A DNA stretch of 64,000 nucleotides from Allobosea sp. CRIB-10 (GCF_900112185.1 NZ_FOKP01000014.1:1-64000); one strand, 5' to 3'; shown: positions 34,444-43,920, counted from the first letter of the stretch. Notes: generated by a model not told the origin, from the sequence alone. Made by a program: numbers and translations.

Positions 34444-35310
34444 CTACGCCGCCAGTCGCGGCGCTGCCATCGCCTCGCGCAAGGCCTGAGCGAAATGGCG
34501 CGCCGCGACTCCGGCCTGCGGCGCGATCACCAGCGCGACCGAGAGCTCGAACAGCAACGGCAGGTTCTCGGACGGCTCCAGCCGGCGCAAGGACGCCGGT
34601 GCCGCGCTCTCGGTGATGGCGGTGACGCAGAGGCCCGCCTCGACCGCCGAGAGCAGGCCGGCCATATGCGAGGACGAGAACACCAGCCGGTGCGGCCGCT
34701 CGGCCGCCTGTAGCGCGCCCAGAATACGCGGGCGCGCCCGGCAGCCCTCGTTGAACAGGCCGAGCGGCAGGACCTCGCTCAGCTCCGGCCGATGGCCGCG
34801 CGCCGCGACCCAGACCAGCGGCTCGCGCCTGAGGCGCTCGCCCTTGGGCCGGCCGGGGTCCTGGGTGATCACGGCGAGGTCGAGTTCGCCTGCCGCGACC
34901 GCCGGCTCGATCCGCTTCGAGAGTTCGCAGTGAACCTCGATCTCGACGCGCGGATGCTCCTCGGCGAAGCGCACGATCAAAGGTCTCAGGTAGGCATCGA
35001 CATAGTCGTCCGGCAGCCCGATGCGTAGCCGGCCCACCGCCTTGTCGCCGTCGAGCTCGGCACGCGCCTCGCGCTCGATCGCGAGCAGGCGGCGTGCCTG
35101 CGCCAACAGGCGCTCGCCCGCCTCGGTCGGTGTGACGCCGCGGCGCGAGCGCTCGAGAAGCTGCTTGCCGAGCGTGGCTTCCAGATCCTGGATGCGGCCC
35201 GAGACGGCCGATTGCGTGCGCCCGAGCTTTTGGCCGGCCGCGGTGAACCCGCCGGTCTCGGCGACGGCAACGAGCATGGCGAGCGCGTCGAGATCGAGAT
35301 GAGTCGACAT
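34444..35310 (-). CDS. LysR-family transcriptional regulator
   Basis: 288 aa. Winged helix LDLDALAMLVAVAETGGFTAAGQKLGRTQSAVSGRIQDLEATLGKQLLERS over residues 4-55, then an effector domain with LRIGLPDDYVDAYLRPLI and DLAVITQDPG. It is divergent from the EamA transporter gene, its probable target, across a 232-bp gap that holds a large hairpin element. Confidence 0.9.
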   Translation of the reverse strand: MSTHLDLDALAMLVAVAETGGFTAAGQKLGRTQSAVSGRIQDLEATLGKQLLERSRRGVTPTEAGERLLAQARRLLAIEREARAELDGDKAVGRLRIGLPDDYVDAYLRPLIVRFAEEHPRVEIEVHCELSKRIEPAVAAGELDLAVITQDPGRPKGERLRREPLVWVAARGHRPELSEVLPLGLFNEGCRARPRILGALQAAERPHRLVFSSSHMAGLLSAVEAGLCVTAITESAAPASLRRLEPSENLPLLFELSVALVIAPQAGVAARHFAQALREAMAAPRLAA

Positions 35311-35400
35311 TACCAATCCATCGGAAGGGCCAATAGATAAATCAGGATAATGCGTTTTTCCGATTGCCGGAAGGACCCTATATCTAGGGCAATAGAACAG

Positions 35401-35512
35401 CCCTCATCCTGAGGAACGATCGCAGATCGCATCTCGAAGGATGCTCCAGATGGTTTCCGAGCCTCTTGGAGCATCCTTCGAGACGCCGCTGCGCGGCTCC
35501 TCAGGATGAGGG
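35401..35512. repeat. Large nested inverted-repeat element between lysR and the EamA gene
   Basis: Outer perfect 15-bp arms CCCTCATCCTGAGGA (35401-35415) and its complement (35498-35512); inner perfect 17-bp arms TCTCGAAGGATGCTCCA (35432-35448) and its complement (35467-35483). It resembles a dispersed palindromic repeat I recall from Rhizobiales genomes. It ends 30 bp before the EamA start, so the EamA promoter must lie in or beyond it. Confidence 0.85.
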
Positions 35513-35542
35513 CAGTGACATTCATCTCTGAAAGCCCATCCA

Positions 35543-36460
35543 ATGTCCGCCCCGAGCCTTTCCGTGCCTGATCGTCCCGCCGTGCCGGCGCTCGGCATGT
35601 TCCTGGTGCTGCTGCTCGGCGCGACCTGCATCGGCTTCTCCGGCATCTTCGTGCGCTTCGCCGATGTCGGCCCGGCCGCCGCCGGATTCTGGCGCATGGC
35701 CTTCGCGTTGCCGGTGCTCGCCGCCTGGATGGCGCTGGAGAACCGCCGTGACAGCGCTGCCGGCGTGAAGCCCGGCGCCATGCTGCCGATCGCGCTCGCC
35801 GGCCTCGCCTTCGGTGTCGACGTCGTGCTTTACAACGCCTCGCTCGGCTTCACCTCGATCGCCAACGCCTCGCTCCTCGGCAATCTCTCGCCGGTCGGCG
35901 TCATCCTCGGCGGCTGGCTGCTGTTCCGCGAGAAGCCGACCAAGCGTATCCTCGGCGCGCTGCTGCTCGCCATCGGCGGCGCCGGCCTGCTGGTCCTGCC
36001 GAAGCTGTCGGGCAGCGCGGAGACGCCGCTGTCGGGCGCAGGCCTGTTCGGCGACGGCCTCGCCATCGGCGCCGCCTTCTCCTACGCCGCCTATATCCTT
36101 GCCGTTCGCCGTGCCCGCAACCGCGCTGCCGCCGGCCGTATCGGCCTGATCTCCAGCGCGATCTGCGCCATCTTCTGCATCGTCGCTGCGCTCGGCCTCG
36201 GCGAGACCATCCTGCCGCAGAGCCTGACCGGCTGGCTCGCCGTCGCCGCGCTCGGCCTGGTCTCGCACGCCATGGGCCAGGGCCTGATCACGCTGGCGCT
36301 CGGCCATTACGGCGCCAACGCCGCCTCGCTGGTCATGGTCTGGCCGGCTTTGGTCTCGGTGCTCGCCGCCTGGGCGATCTTCGCCGAGCAGCCCTCGCCG
36401 GCCCAAGCCTTCGGCGGCGTCGCGATCCTTGCGGCGGTGCTGATGGTGCGGAAGGGCTGA
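35543..36460 (+). CDS. EamA/DMT family transporter
   Basis: 305 aa with ten predicted transmembrane helices and two EamA repeats (GATCIGFSGIFVRFADVGPAAAGFWRMAFALP; GDGLAIGAAFSYAAYILAVRRAR). The family exports amino acids or metabolites through the inner membrane. The substrate cannot be told. Confidence 0.88.
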   Translation: MSAPSLSVPDRPAVPALGMFLVLLLGATCIGFSGIFVRFADVGPAAAGFWRMAFALPVLAAWMALENRRDSAAGVKPGAMLPIALAGLAFGVDVVLYNASLGFTSIANASLLGNLSPVGVILGGWLLFREKPTKRILGALLLAIGGAGLLVLPKLSGSAETPLSGAGLFGDGLAIGAAFSYAAYILAVRRARNRAAAGRIGLISSAICAIFCIVAALGLGETILPQSLTGWLAVAALGLVSHAMGQGLITLALGHYGANAASLVMVWPALVSVLAAWAIFAEQPSPAQAFGGVAILAAVLMVRKG

Positions 36461-36591
36461 ACCGGCGATCGCACACGGACGATTACCTGCGCCGGAAACC
36501 TGTCGCGACCCAAGTTGAATGACTGCTTGAACGCGCAGCAATTCGGCGCAGTATCCGATCAGCCTCGCCTCGAGGCGAAGGAGATCGGGCC

Positions 36592-37035
36592 ATGATCACC
36601 CGGATTGCTGCTTCGGTACTAGCCTGCCTCTTGATCAGCGCGCCGGCCGGCGCGCAATCGCGGCCTGCCGGCCAGCCGAGCGGAACCGTCTCCATCCGGC
36701 AGGTGCAGGTGGCCTTCATCGGCTCAGGCGCAATCGGTGGCGGCACGCTGCGCTTCAACAAGCGCAACTACGACATCACCGTCGGCGGTCTCGGCATCGG
36801 CGGCATCGGCGCCTCGCGCCTGACCGCGACCGGCTCGGTCTACCGCCTGAGCAATGTCGAGGATTTCACCGGCGCCTATCTCCAGATCCGCGAGGGCTGG
36901 GCGATCGGCGACCAGGGGCGCGGCACCCTCTGGCTACGCAACGCCAAAGGCGTGATCATGCGGCTCGCCACGAAACGCCGTGGCCTGCAACTCTCGCTCG
37001 GCGCCGACGGCGTCCTGATCGGCTTCAAGCAGTAG
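36592..37035 (+). CDS. Conserved secreted protein of unknown function
   Basis: 147 aa. A signal peptide (MITRIAASVLACLLISAPAGAQS) precedes a glycine-rich beta domain: GGGTLRFNKRNYDITVGGLGIGGIGASRLTATGSVYRL, LRNAKGVIMRLATKRRGLQLSLGADGV. The layout looks like small periplasmic proteins common in Bradyrhizobium relatives, but I cannot name a family. The ATG follows GGAG at the expected distance. Confidence 0.7.
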   Translation: MITRIAASVLACLLISAPAGAQSRPAGQPSGTVSIRQVQVAFIGSGAIGGGTLRFNKRNYDITVGGLGIGGIGASRLTATGSVYRLSNVEDFTGAYLQIREGWAIGDQGRGTLWLRNAKGVIMRLATKRRGLQLSLGADGVLIGFKQ

Positions 37036-37104
37036 ATCACAGACGTCCGGAAGGCCGACGCTGCGGAAGGTTCGCGCCATCCCCCGCAGCGCATCGCAGG
37101 CTCG

Positions 37105-37665
37105 TCACTTGCCGGGTTCGTAGCGCAGGATCACCGTGCCGTTCTGGAGCGGCCGGCTTTCCAGCAGGTCGAGCTTCCGGCGTTCGCCGCCGGGCTTGAA
37201 GAAAAGCGTACCCGCGCCGAGCCGCACCGGCACGACCGCCAGCATCAGCTCGTCGACCTGATTCTGCTTCAGCAAGGTGTCGACCAGCTCGGCGCTGCCG
37301 AAGACGAGGACATCCTTGCCGGGCGCCGCCCGCAGCCTGGCGATCTCGCCGACGATGTCGGAGGTGACGCGGGTGTTGTTCCAGTCGGAGCTCTGAACGC
37401 TGCGCGAGGCCACCAGCTTGGGCAGCGCGTTCATATAGCGCGTGACCTCGCTGTCCTCGTTGGCATTGGCCGAGGTCCAATACGCCTTCATGCCGTCATG
37501 GGTGACGCGGCCGAAAACCAGCACCTGCGCGCGCTGGCCGAACTCCTTGCTGAGCGAATCGAGCTCCTCACCCCAGGCGTCGTTGTGAAACGACAGATCC
37601 CATTTTTCCGTGCCCTCGAAATAGCCGTCCAGCGTCACGAGGTTCCAGACGATCACCTTGGCCAT
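37105..37665 (-). CDS. Dihydrofolate reductase-like (RibD C-terminal domain) protein
   Basis: 186 aa. MAKVIVWNLVTLDGYFEGTEKWD at the start, VLVFGRVTHDGMKAYW and DVLVFGSAELVDTLLKQNQVDELMLAVVPVRLGAGTLFF are typical of the RibD-C/YyaP-YwjB family of stand-alone DHFR-like reductases. It is divergent from an HxlR-type regulator with two operator-like dyads in the gap, so inducible expression is likely. The natural substrate is unknown. Confidence 0.85.
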   Translation of the reverse strand: MAKVIVWNLVTLDGYFEGTEKWDLSFHNDAWGEELDSLSKEFGQRAQVLVFGRVTHDGMKAYWTSANANEDSEVTRYMNALPKLVASRSVQSSDWNNTRVTSDIVGEIARLRAAPGKDVLVFGSAELVDTLLKQNQVDELMLAVVPVRLGAGTLFFKPGGERRKLDLLESRPLQNGTVILRYEPGK

Positions 37666-37703
37666 CGCATCCTCCTTGCGGGCGGTTTGCCCGTCCGTCG
37701 AAA

Positions 37704-37761
37704 CTGCTTGCGATTTGCAATCAGTTGGCTTCTAGCGAAACCGCTTGTAGAATGCAAGTGG
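37704..37761. promoter_or_regulatory. Paired HxlR-type operator candidates
   Basis: Two 21-bp near-palindromes of the same design: CTGCTTG-N7-CAATCAG (37704-37724) and CCGCTTG-N7-CAAGTGG (37741-37761), start-to-start 37 bp. Each has a single mismatch between its arms, and they share the CTTG core. They lie between the divergent reductase and regulator genes, and the second ends 14 bp before the regulator ATG. Confidence 0.65.
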
Positions 37762-37775
37762 TTTTGGAGGCGCAT

Positions 37776-38294
37776 ATGAAAGAGACCGGCCGCTCGGGCT
37801 GCCCGATCAACCTGACGCTCGAAATTCTCGGGGATCGCTGGAGCCTGATCGTCCTGCGCGACATGATGTTCGGCAATCGCCGGCATTATCGCGAGCTGCT
37901 GGCGAAATCGGACGAAGGCATCGCCTCAAACATCCTCGCCGACCGGTTGAAGCGATTGCTCGAGAGCGGCCTGATCTCCCGCCGCGACGATGCCAGCCAC
38001 AAGCAGAAGGGCATCTACAGCCTGACCGAGATGGGGATTGCGCTGGTGCCGGTCTTCGCCGCCATGGCCGACTGGGGCCGGCGCTTCCTGCCGGTGACGC
38101 CGGAGATGTCGATCCGCGCCGAAATTCTGGCCGAGGGCGGGCCTGCCCTCTGGAGCAAGTTCATGGACGAATTGCGCTTTCTCCATCTCGACGCGCCGCG
38201 TCCGGCCCAGTCCGTCCTCGACCAGCTCACCGCGGCCTATCGCGAGGCGGTGGAGCGCAAACATGCGACCGAGGCCGAGCCGGAAGCTGTCTGA
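37776..38294 (+). CDS. HxlR-family transcriptional regulator
   Basis: 172 aa, start set by GGAGG before the ATG at 37776. GCPINLTLEILGDRWSLIVLRDMMFGNRRHYRELL and ILADRLKRLLESGLISRR are the HxlR winged-helix core; the opening Cys is conserved in redox- or electrophile-sensing members. A C-terminal extension of about 60 residues follows. It probably represses the divergent reductase gene. Confidence 0.9.
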   Translation: MKETGRSGCPINLTLEILGDRWSLIVLRDMMFGNRRHYRELLAKSDEGIASNILADRLKRLLESGLISRRDDASHKQKGIYSLTEMGIALVPVFAAMADWGRRFLPVTPEMSIRAEILAEGGPALWSKFMDELRFLHLDAPRPAQSVLDQLTAAYREAVERKHATEAEPEAV

Positions 38295-38365
38295 CGAGGT
38301 GCCCGCCGGCCGATCGCATTGATCAAAACGCCTCCTGGGACGTTTAGCCGGCAGGAGGAACGATC

Positions 38366-38887
38366 ATGACAGGACATCGCATGGCTAAGGCGTTCGCCGC
38401 GGCGGCGCTGCTGACCCTGGCGCAGCCGGGCATCGCCGAGCAGGAGACCGCCGGCGATGCGAGCTTCCTCAGCTCTCTGGAGGGCCGCTTCAGCGGCAAT
38501 GGCACGCTTCAGAATGCCGGCGGCAGCAGCCGCTCGCTGAAGTGCCGGTTCAATGGCGACCAGGAGGGCGCGCGGCTCAGCCTCGATGGCAGCTGCAGCA
38601 CCGCCGCGATCTTCAGCGCGACGATCCGGATCGAGCTGCGCCACGATCCGAAGACAGGCCGCTATGCCGGCACGTTCAGGGAGAGCACCGGCACGGTGGC
38701 CAATCTCTCCGGCCAGCGGCAGGGCCAGCGCCTGACGCTCGCGTTCAACGAGACGGCCGAGAGCGTCCGCCCGAACCCGCCGGCGACCCTGACGATCTCG
38801 CGCCAGCAGGACGGCGTGGCTTTGACCCTGCGCGGCAGCCAGCTGGGCCAGGGGCAGACTCTCGACCTGTCGCTGCGGGAGAATTGA
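38366..38887 (+). CDS. Secreted protein of unknown function
   Basis: 173 aa. It has a signal peptide (MAKAFAAAALLTLAQPGIA after a short leader) and a predicted beta-rich mature part with regularly spaced strands (GRFSGNGTLQNAGGSSRSLKC, RYAGTFRESTGTVANLSG, TLTISRQQDGVALTLRG), two Cys (KCRF, SCST). GGAGGAA precedes the ATG. The strand pattern suggests a small barrel or lipocalin-like fold, but no family is recognised. Confidence 0.65.
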   Translation: MTGHRMAKAFAAAALLTLAQPGIAEQETAGDASFLSSLEGRFSGNGTLQNAGGSSRSLKCRFNGDQEGARLSLDGSCSTAAIFSATIRIELRHDPKTGRYAGTFRESTGTVANLSGQRQGQRLTLAFNETAESVRPNPPATLTISRQQDGVALTLRGSQLGQGQTLDLSLREN

Positions 38888-38927
38888 TGCGGTTGGATTG
38901 CGCGATCCGTGGCGTCGGAGAGAGCCT

Positions 38928-40568
38928 CTATCCGTCGGGCCACTGCAGGAGACCAGGCCCCGCTCGGGCCGCCGAGTAGAGCCTGACGGTGCCGACCTCG
39001 GCGATCTTCCGCAGCGAAATGTCGGGCGCGAGCGCATCGTCGAGGTCGATGTGGGAGATCACATGGCTGACGATATCGGGCGGGAGCCATGCCAGCGCCG
39101 CCGCGACATCGGCCAATGTCTGGGATGTGGCAGGGTCGGGAAGGTCCTGGAACTCGGGTATCCTCTTGACCCAGAAGTTCGAGAAGACCTGCGTCGGCAG
39201 CACGTTTCGCCCCGCCAGATGCCTGAGCAGAAGATGAGGATGCTGGACGAAGACATGTGCCTCTGAGGCCGGGACCGGCTGGAGGCTTGAAACCAGTCTG
39301 GCGAAACGCCGCGCGCGCTCGATCGCATCAGGTCGCGTCTCCTCGACCGGCGGCACGAAGAGCACGATCGCATTGGCCGGCATTGCCTTCGTAATCTGCG
39401 CATAGGCGGCATCGAGTTCCCTGAGCGGCGCCCAGAGATAGAGCAGAAGCCCGAGCTTCACCGCCACGATGCCTGCGAGAAGCGCGATTGCCGCCCTCTC
39501 CGACCTGACCGGGTCCAGCGAGGGCCCACGCACGAACACAGCCGCGATCGTGACGATAGCGGGGACCAGACGACGATCGGCCGCGCCCACGCCCATCAAA
39601 TATTTCGGCATGACGATGAACAGCAGGCAGCATGCGAGCAGCCCGGCCAGCTCGTAGCGGCTGACGACCATGCCCCGTCGCCAGGCGAGCCACGCGATCG
39701 CCCCGAGAATCAGGAAGGAGAGCAGATATTCGAGCGACAGGTTCGTCGTCTTTCCGACGGTGAAGACCCCGGTGACCTTGGTGGCCAGATGCCACTCCGT
39801 CTTTCCCGTCTGACCCGGTTCCATGATCATGACGAGCACAGCCAGCATGACGGCCGAGAGCCAATGCGATCTGATCAGGGCCGCGCTGTCGGCAAAGCGC
39901 CGCTCACGCCAGTCGTCATAGGCGGCGACCAGGACCATGCCGAGGCAGAAGCACACATAGAGCATCACCGGAAAGATGCTGGTCAGACACATCACGCTCA
40001 CGATCAGGGCCTGGCTGATCACGAAGCTGTCCGAATGGGTCTCGTGCTGCTCGATCGCGCGGTGAAGCGCGACGAACATGATCCCGAGCCCGAGAATGTA
40101 GTTGAACAGCCCCCAGTAGAGCGGCTCGGAATAGGCGGCGAGCAGGATGATGAGAAGCAGGGGCAGGTCCGTCCGCTGCCCCCGCTGCTGGCGCCACCAG
40201 ATGGCCGTGAAGATATAGAGACCGACGCCCAGGCAGATGAACAAGGTCAGCGCCACCGCAGGCGGAACGACCTTGCTCAGCGTGCCCGCGACCACATCGA
40301 TGGCGAGATTCGGATAGAGATCCTCGCCGACATGGAAGAACTGATCTCCCACATCTCCCGCCCACATCGCCTCCCAGAGGGCAACGCGGAAAAGATGGTT
40401 CGGCCCATCGACGAAGAAGATTCCACCCGAGACCAGGATAGGCAGGCTCGCCGCCAGAATGACGAGGGCGGCACTGTTGTAAGGCGCCTGCCGCGCCGGC
40501 AAGCACACCGCGCCACCGCCATCCTGACGCTGGCTCCGCGACACCCCCGCAGTGCTCTGATCGTCCAT
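38928..40568 (-). CDS. Polytopic membrane protein of unknown function
   Basis: 546 aa with about ten to twelve transmembrane segments followed by a soluble C-terminal tail of roughly 150 residues (AQITKAMPANAIVLFVPPVEETRPDAIERARRF...). An FFVDGPNHLFR segment in the first extracytoplasmic loop, with an Asp, recalls GT-C type glycosyltransferases, whose catalytic acid lies there, but no signature is conclusive. The ATG at 40568 (MDDQSTAG) is chosen over upstream options. It has no operon partner. Confidence 0.65.
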   Translation of the reverse strand: MDDQSTAGVSRSQRQDGGGAVCLPARQAPYNSAALVILAASLPILVSGGIFFVDGPNHLFRVALWEAMWAGDVGDQFFHVGEDLYPNLAIDVVAGTLSKVVPPAVALTLFICLGVGLYIFTAIWWRQQRGQRTDLPLLLIILLAAYSEPLYWGLFNYILGLGIMFVALHRAIEQHETHSDSFVISQALIVSVMCLTSIFPVMLYVCFCLGMVLVAAYDDWRERRFADSAALIRSHWLSAVMLAVLVMIMEPGQTGKTEWHLATKVTGVFTVGKTTNLSLEYLLSFLILGAIAWLAWRRGMVVSRYELAGLLACCLLFIVMPKYLMGVGAADRRLVPAIVTIAAVFVRGPSLDPVRSERAAIALLAGIVAVKLGLLLYLWAPLRELDAAYAQITKAMPANAIVLFVPPVEETRPDAIERARRFARLVSSLQPVPASEAHVFVQHPHLLLRHLAGRNVLPTQVFSNFWVKRIPEFQDLPDPATSQTLADVAAALAWLPPDIVSHVISHIDLDDALAPDISLRKIAEVGTVRLYSAARAGPGLLQWPDG

Positions 40569-40683
40569 GACGGAACTGTAGGACACGGCGGCTCGCAGGA
40601 CGCAGCCGTGCAAAATAGGTAGCTCGTCATAGGCCGCCGAGGCCCACTCGATCGGCCTCTGCCAGTGGACGCCCGTGATCCAG

Positions 40684-43600
40684 CTACTCGGCCGCCAATA
40701 TCGGCGGCGGCAGCTTGCCCGCCATCGCCTTGGCGCTGGCTTCGCCCGGCGTCTCCTCCTCGCGGATCGCCTCCCACTGGCTCTCGTCCTCGGCTTTGCC
40801 GAGGAAGCGGCCGAAGACCCAGCCGGTCAGGCGGCCGAGATCGTCCATCACCACATAGAAGGACGGCACGAAGACGAGGCTGAGCACGGTCGAGACGATC
40901 AGGCCGCCGATCACCGCGATTGCCATCGGCGCGCGGAACTCGCCGCCGTCGCCGACGCCATAGGCGGAAGGGAGCATGCCCGCCGCCATGGCGATAGTGG
41001 TCATCACGATCGGCCGCGCCCGCTTGTGTCCGGCCTCCAGCAACGCCGTCAGCCGATCCTTGCCGCGCGCCACCTCCTCGACCGCGAAGTCGACCAGCAT
41101 GATCGCGTTCTTGGTGACGATGCCCATCAGCATCAGCAGGCCGATATAGACCGGCATCGAGACCGGGTTGTGGGTGGCGAGCAGCGCGATCACCACGCCG
41201 CCGAAGGAGAGCGGTAGCGAGAGCAGGATGGTGATCGGCTGGAAGACCGAGCCGAACAGCAGGATCAGCACGGCGAGCACCAGCATCAGGCCGGTGGTCA
41301 TCGCGGTGATGAAGCCCTCGACCACCTCGCCCTGGATCTCGGCGTCGCCGGTGGCGGCGATGCGCACGCCTTCGGGCAGGCCGACCTCCTTGACGATCTC
41401 CTGGAACTTCTCCTGTGCCGTGCCGAGCTCGAAGCCGCGCTTCAGGTCGGCGCCGATGGCGGCGCGGCGAACGCGGTCATAGCGGTCGATCGAGGACGGC
41501 CCCTCGCCGAAGCCGATCTCGGCCACGGCGGTGAGCGGGACCGAGACGCCGGACGCGCTGATGACGCGCAGCGCCGCGATGTTGCGGATGTCGGTGCGGG
41601 CCTGCTCGTCGAGCTGGACGCGGATCGGCACCAGCCGGTCGCCGGCGTTGAACTTGGCGAGGTTGGGGCCGATGTCGCCGATGGTGGCGACGCGGAGCGC
41701 CTCCGAGATCGCTTCGGGCGTGACGCCGAGATTGGCGGCCTGCTCCAGCTTCGGCGTGACGCGCATCTCCGGCCGGCTCAGCGAGCCGGCGGTCGCGACG
41801 TTCAAGTAGCCATCGACCTGGCGCATGCGCGCCTCGATCTTCGCCACCGTCTCGTCGAGCGCGTCGCCATCCTTGGACAGGATCGAGAACGCCATCTCGC
41901 GCTCGCCGCGCTCGTTGACGTACCAGGCGCGGACGTCGGGCACAGACGCCAGCTTCTCGGCGATGGTGACCTTGAGCTCCTTCTGCGGGACGTCGCGCTC
42001 GGCCTTCGGCGTGAGCAGGATGAAGACCGCGGCGCGGCGGACCTCGCGCTGGCCGGTCGGCGATGCCCCGCCGAGCACGAAGACGTTCGTCACCTGCGGG
42101 ATCTCGCGCAGCTTGTCGACGATCTTGTCGGTGGCGACGGTGGTGTCCTCCAGGGTCGCGCCGGGCGGCAATTCGACCGATGCGACGATGCGGGCGGTGT
42201 CCTCCTCCGGGAAGAAGCCGGTCGGCAGCAGCGCCGTCGCCTGGATCGAGACGAACAGGAAGCCGAAGCCGGCGATCAGCGTGAGATAGGCCGTGTTGAA
42301 CGGCAGCTTGCGCCAAGTGCGCGAGCCGTCGAAGCGCGGCAGCACCGGGATGCGCCGCCGCTTCAGCGAAGCCTCCAGCAGCCAGGAATAGCCGCGCATC
42401 ACGAACCCGTCCTTGGCGTCGTGATGCTTCACCGGCCTGAACAGATAGGCTGCCATCATCGGCGTGATCAGGCGTGCGACGAGCAGCGAGAACAGCACCG
42501 CGATCGCGACGGTGAGGCCGAACTGGCGGAAATACTGGCCGGCGATGCCGCCCATGAAGGACACAGGCGCGAAGATCGCGACGATGGTCAGCGTGATCGC
42601 GATGACCGCGAGACCGATCTCGTCGGCCGCCTCCATCGCGGCGCGATAAGGCGACTTGCCCATCCTCATGTGCCGGACGATGTTCTCGATCTCGACGATG
42701 GCGTCGTCGACCAGGATGCCGGTCACCAGGGTGATGCCGAGCAGGCTGACCAGGTTCAGCGAGAAGCCGAGGATCTCCATCGCCCAGAATGTCGGGATGG
42801 CCGAGAGCGGCAATGCGATTGCGGTGATCAGCGTCGCCCGCCAATTGCGCAGGAAGACGAAGACCACGAGCACGGCCAGCGCCGCGCCCTCCAGCAGCGT
42901 CTCCATCGCCGCCTTGTAGTTGCCGTGGGTGTAGGCGACGGCATCGTCGATCGGCGCGAGCTTGATCGTCGGATAGCGCTTGTTGAGGTCGTCGATCTTG
43001 GCCGCGACCACGTCCTTGACCGAGAGCTCGCTCGAGCCCTTGGAGCGGAATACGGCGAAGGAGACGACCGGCTGCTTGTTGAGCCGGCCGAAGGCGCGGG
43101 GCTCGGAATTGGAGTCCTCGACGCGGCCGAGCTCCTTCAGGCGGACCTCGCGCCCGCCGGTGAGCTGGATCTTGCTGTCGGCGAGTTCGGCGACGGTCTT
43201 GGCGCTGGCGAGCGTGCGGATCGCCTGCTCCTGGCCGCCGACCTCGCCGCGCCCACCGGCGAGGTCGACATTGGTGGCGCGGATCTGCCTGTTGACCTCG
43301 CCGGCGGTGGTGCCGAGCGCCAGCAAACGGTCGGGATCGAGCGAGATTCGGATCTCGCGGTCGACGCCGCCATAGCGCTCGACCCGGCCGACGCCCTTCA
43401 GCCCCTGCAATTCGCGCGCGACGACGTCGTCGACATGCCAGGAGAGCTGCTCCAGCGTCAGGCCGGGCGAGGAAGCGCCATAGGTCAGGATCGACTGGCC
43501 CTCGACGTCGATGCGCTGGATCACCGGCTCGTCGATGGTGCGGGGCAACTCGGCCCTGATCTTGGCGATCGCGTCCTTGACGTCGTTGACGGCCCGGTCG

Positions 43601-43908
43601 GTGTTGGTTTCGAGCCTGAACTCGACCAGCGTCACCGAGGAGCCGTCGGTCAGCGTCGACATCACATGCTTGACGCCGGTGATGTTGGCGACCGCGTCCT
43701 CGACGCGCTTGGAAACCTGGCTCTCGAGCTCGGCCGGGGCGGCGCCCGACTGGGTCACCGTCACCGAGACGAAGGGCACGTCGATATTCGGGAAGCGCGT
43801 CACCGGCAGCTTCGAGAACGAAAGCAGCCCGAGCACGCAGAGCACGACGAAGAGAAGGATCGACGGAACCGGTTTCCGGATCGACCAGGCGGAGAAATTG
43901 ACGCTCAC
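40684..43908 (-). CDS. RND efflux transporter inner-membrane pump (AcrB/HAE1 type)
   Basis: 1074 aa with the RND pattern of twelve transmembrane helices and two large periplasmic loops. The N-terminus IRKPVPSILLFVVLCVLGLLSFSKLPV, the proton-relay pair in GILVDDAIVEIEN near residue 400 and the Lys in MGIVTKNAIMLVDFA are conserved. It exports drugs, solvents or metabolites by proton antiport with the adaptor encoded upstream; no TolC-type gene is adjacent. It is the last gene of a tetR-adaptor-pump operon. Confidence 0.93.
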   Translation of the reverse strand: MSVNFSAWSIRKPVPSILLFVVLCVLGLLSFSKLPVTRFPNIDVPFVSVTVTQSGAAPAELESQVSKRVEDAVANITGVKHVMSTLTDGSSVTLVEFRLETNTDRAVNDVKDAIAKIRAELPRTIDEPVIQRIDVEGQSILTYGASSPGLTLEQLSWHVDDVVARELQGLKGVGRVERYGGVDREIRISLDPDRLLALGTTAGEVNRQIRATNVDLAGGRGEVGGQEQAIRTLASAKTVAELADSKIQLTGGREVRLKELGRVEDSNSEPRAFGRLNKQPVVSFAVFRSKGSSELSVKDVVAAKIDDLNKRYPTIKLAPIDDAVAYTHGNYKAAMETLLEGAALAVLVVFVFLRNWRATLITAIALPLSAIPTFWAMEILGFSLNLVSLLGITLVTGILVDDAIVEIENIVRHMRMGKSPYRAAMEAADEIGLAVIAITLTIVAIFAPVSFMGGIAGQYFRQFGLTVAIAVLFSLLVARLITPMMAAYLFRPVKHHDAKDGFVMRGYSWLLEASLKRRRIPVLPRFDGSRTWRKLPFNTAYLTLIAGFGFLFVSIQATALLPTGFFPEEDTARIVASVELPPGATLEDTTVATDKIVDKLREIPQVTNVFVLGGASPTGQREVRRAAVFILLTPKAERDVPQKELKVTIAEKLASVPDVRAWYVNERGEREMAFSILSKDGDALDETVAKIEARMRQVDGYLNVATAGSLSRPEMRVTPKLEQAANLGVTPEAISEALRVATIGDIGPNLAKFNAGDRLVPIRVQLDEQARTDIRNIAALRVISASGVSVPLTAVAEIGFGEGPSSIDRYDRVRRAAIGADLKRGFELGTAQEKFQEIVKEVGLPEGVRIAATGDAEIQGEVVEGFITAMTTGLMLVLAVLILLFGSVFQPITILLSLPLSFGGVVIALLATHNPVSMPVYIGLLMLMGIVTKNAIMLVDFAVEEVARGKDRLTALLEAGHKRARPIVMTTIAMAAGMLPSAYGVGDGGEFRAPMAIAVIGGLIVSTVLSLVFVPSFYVVMDDLGRLTGWVFGRFLGKAEDESQWEAIREEETPGEASAKAMAGKLPPPILAAE

Positions 43909-43920
43909 GCAGGGCTCCCG

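Noticed and set aside
40639..40659. GAGGCC/GGCCTC hairpin downstream of the RND pump gene as terminator
   Set aside because: Only six pairs, no T-run on the relevant strand.
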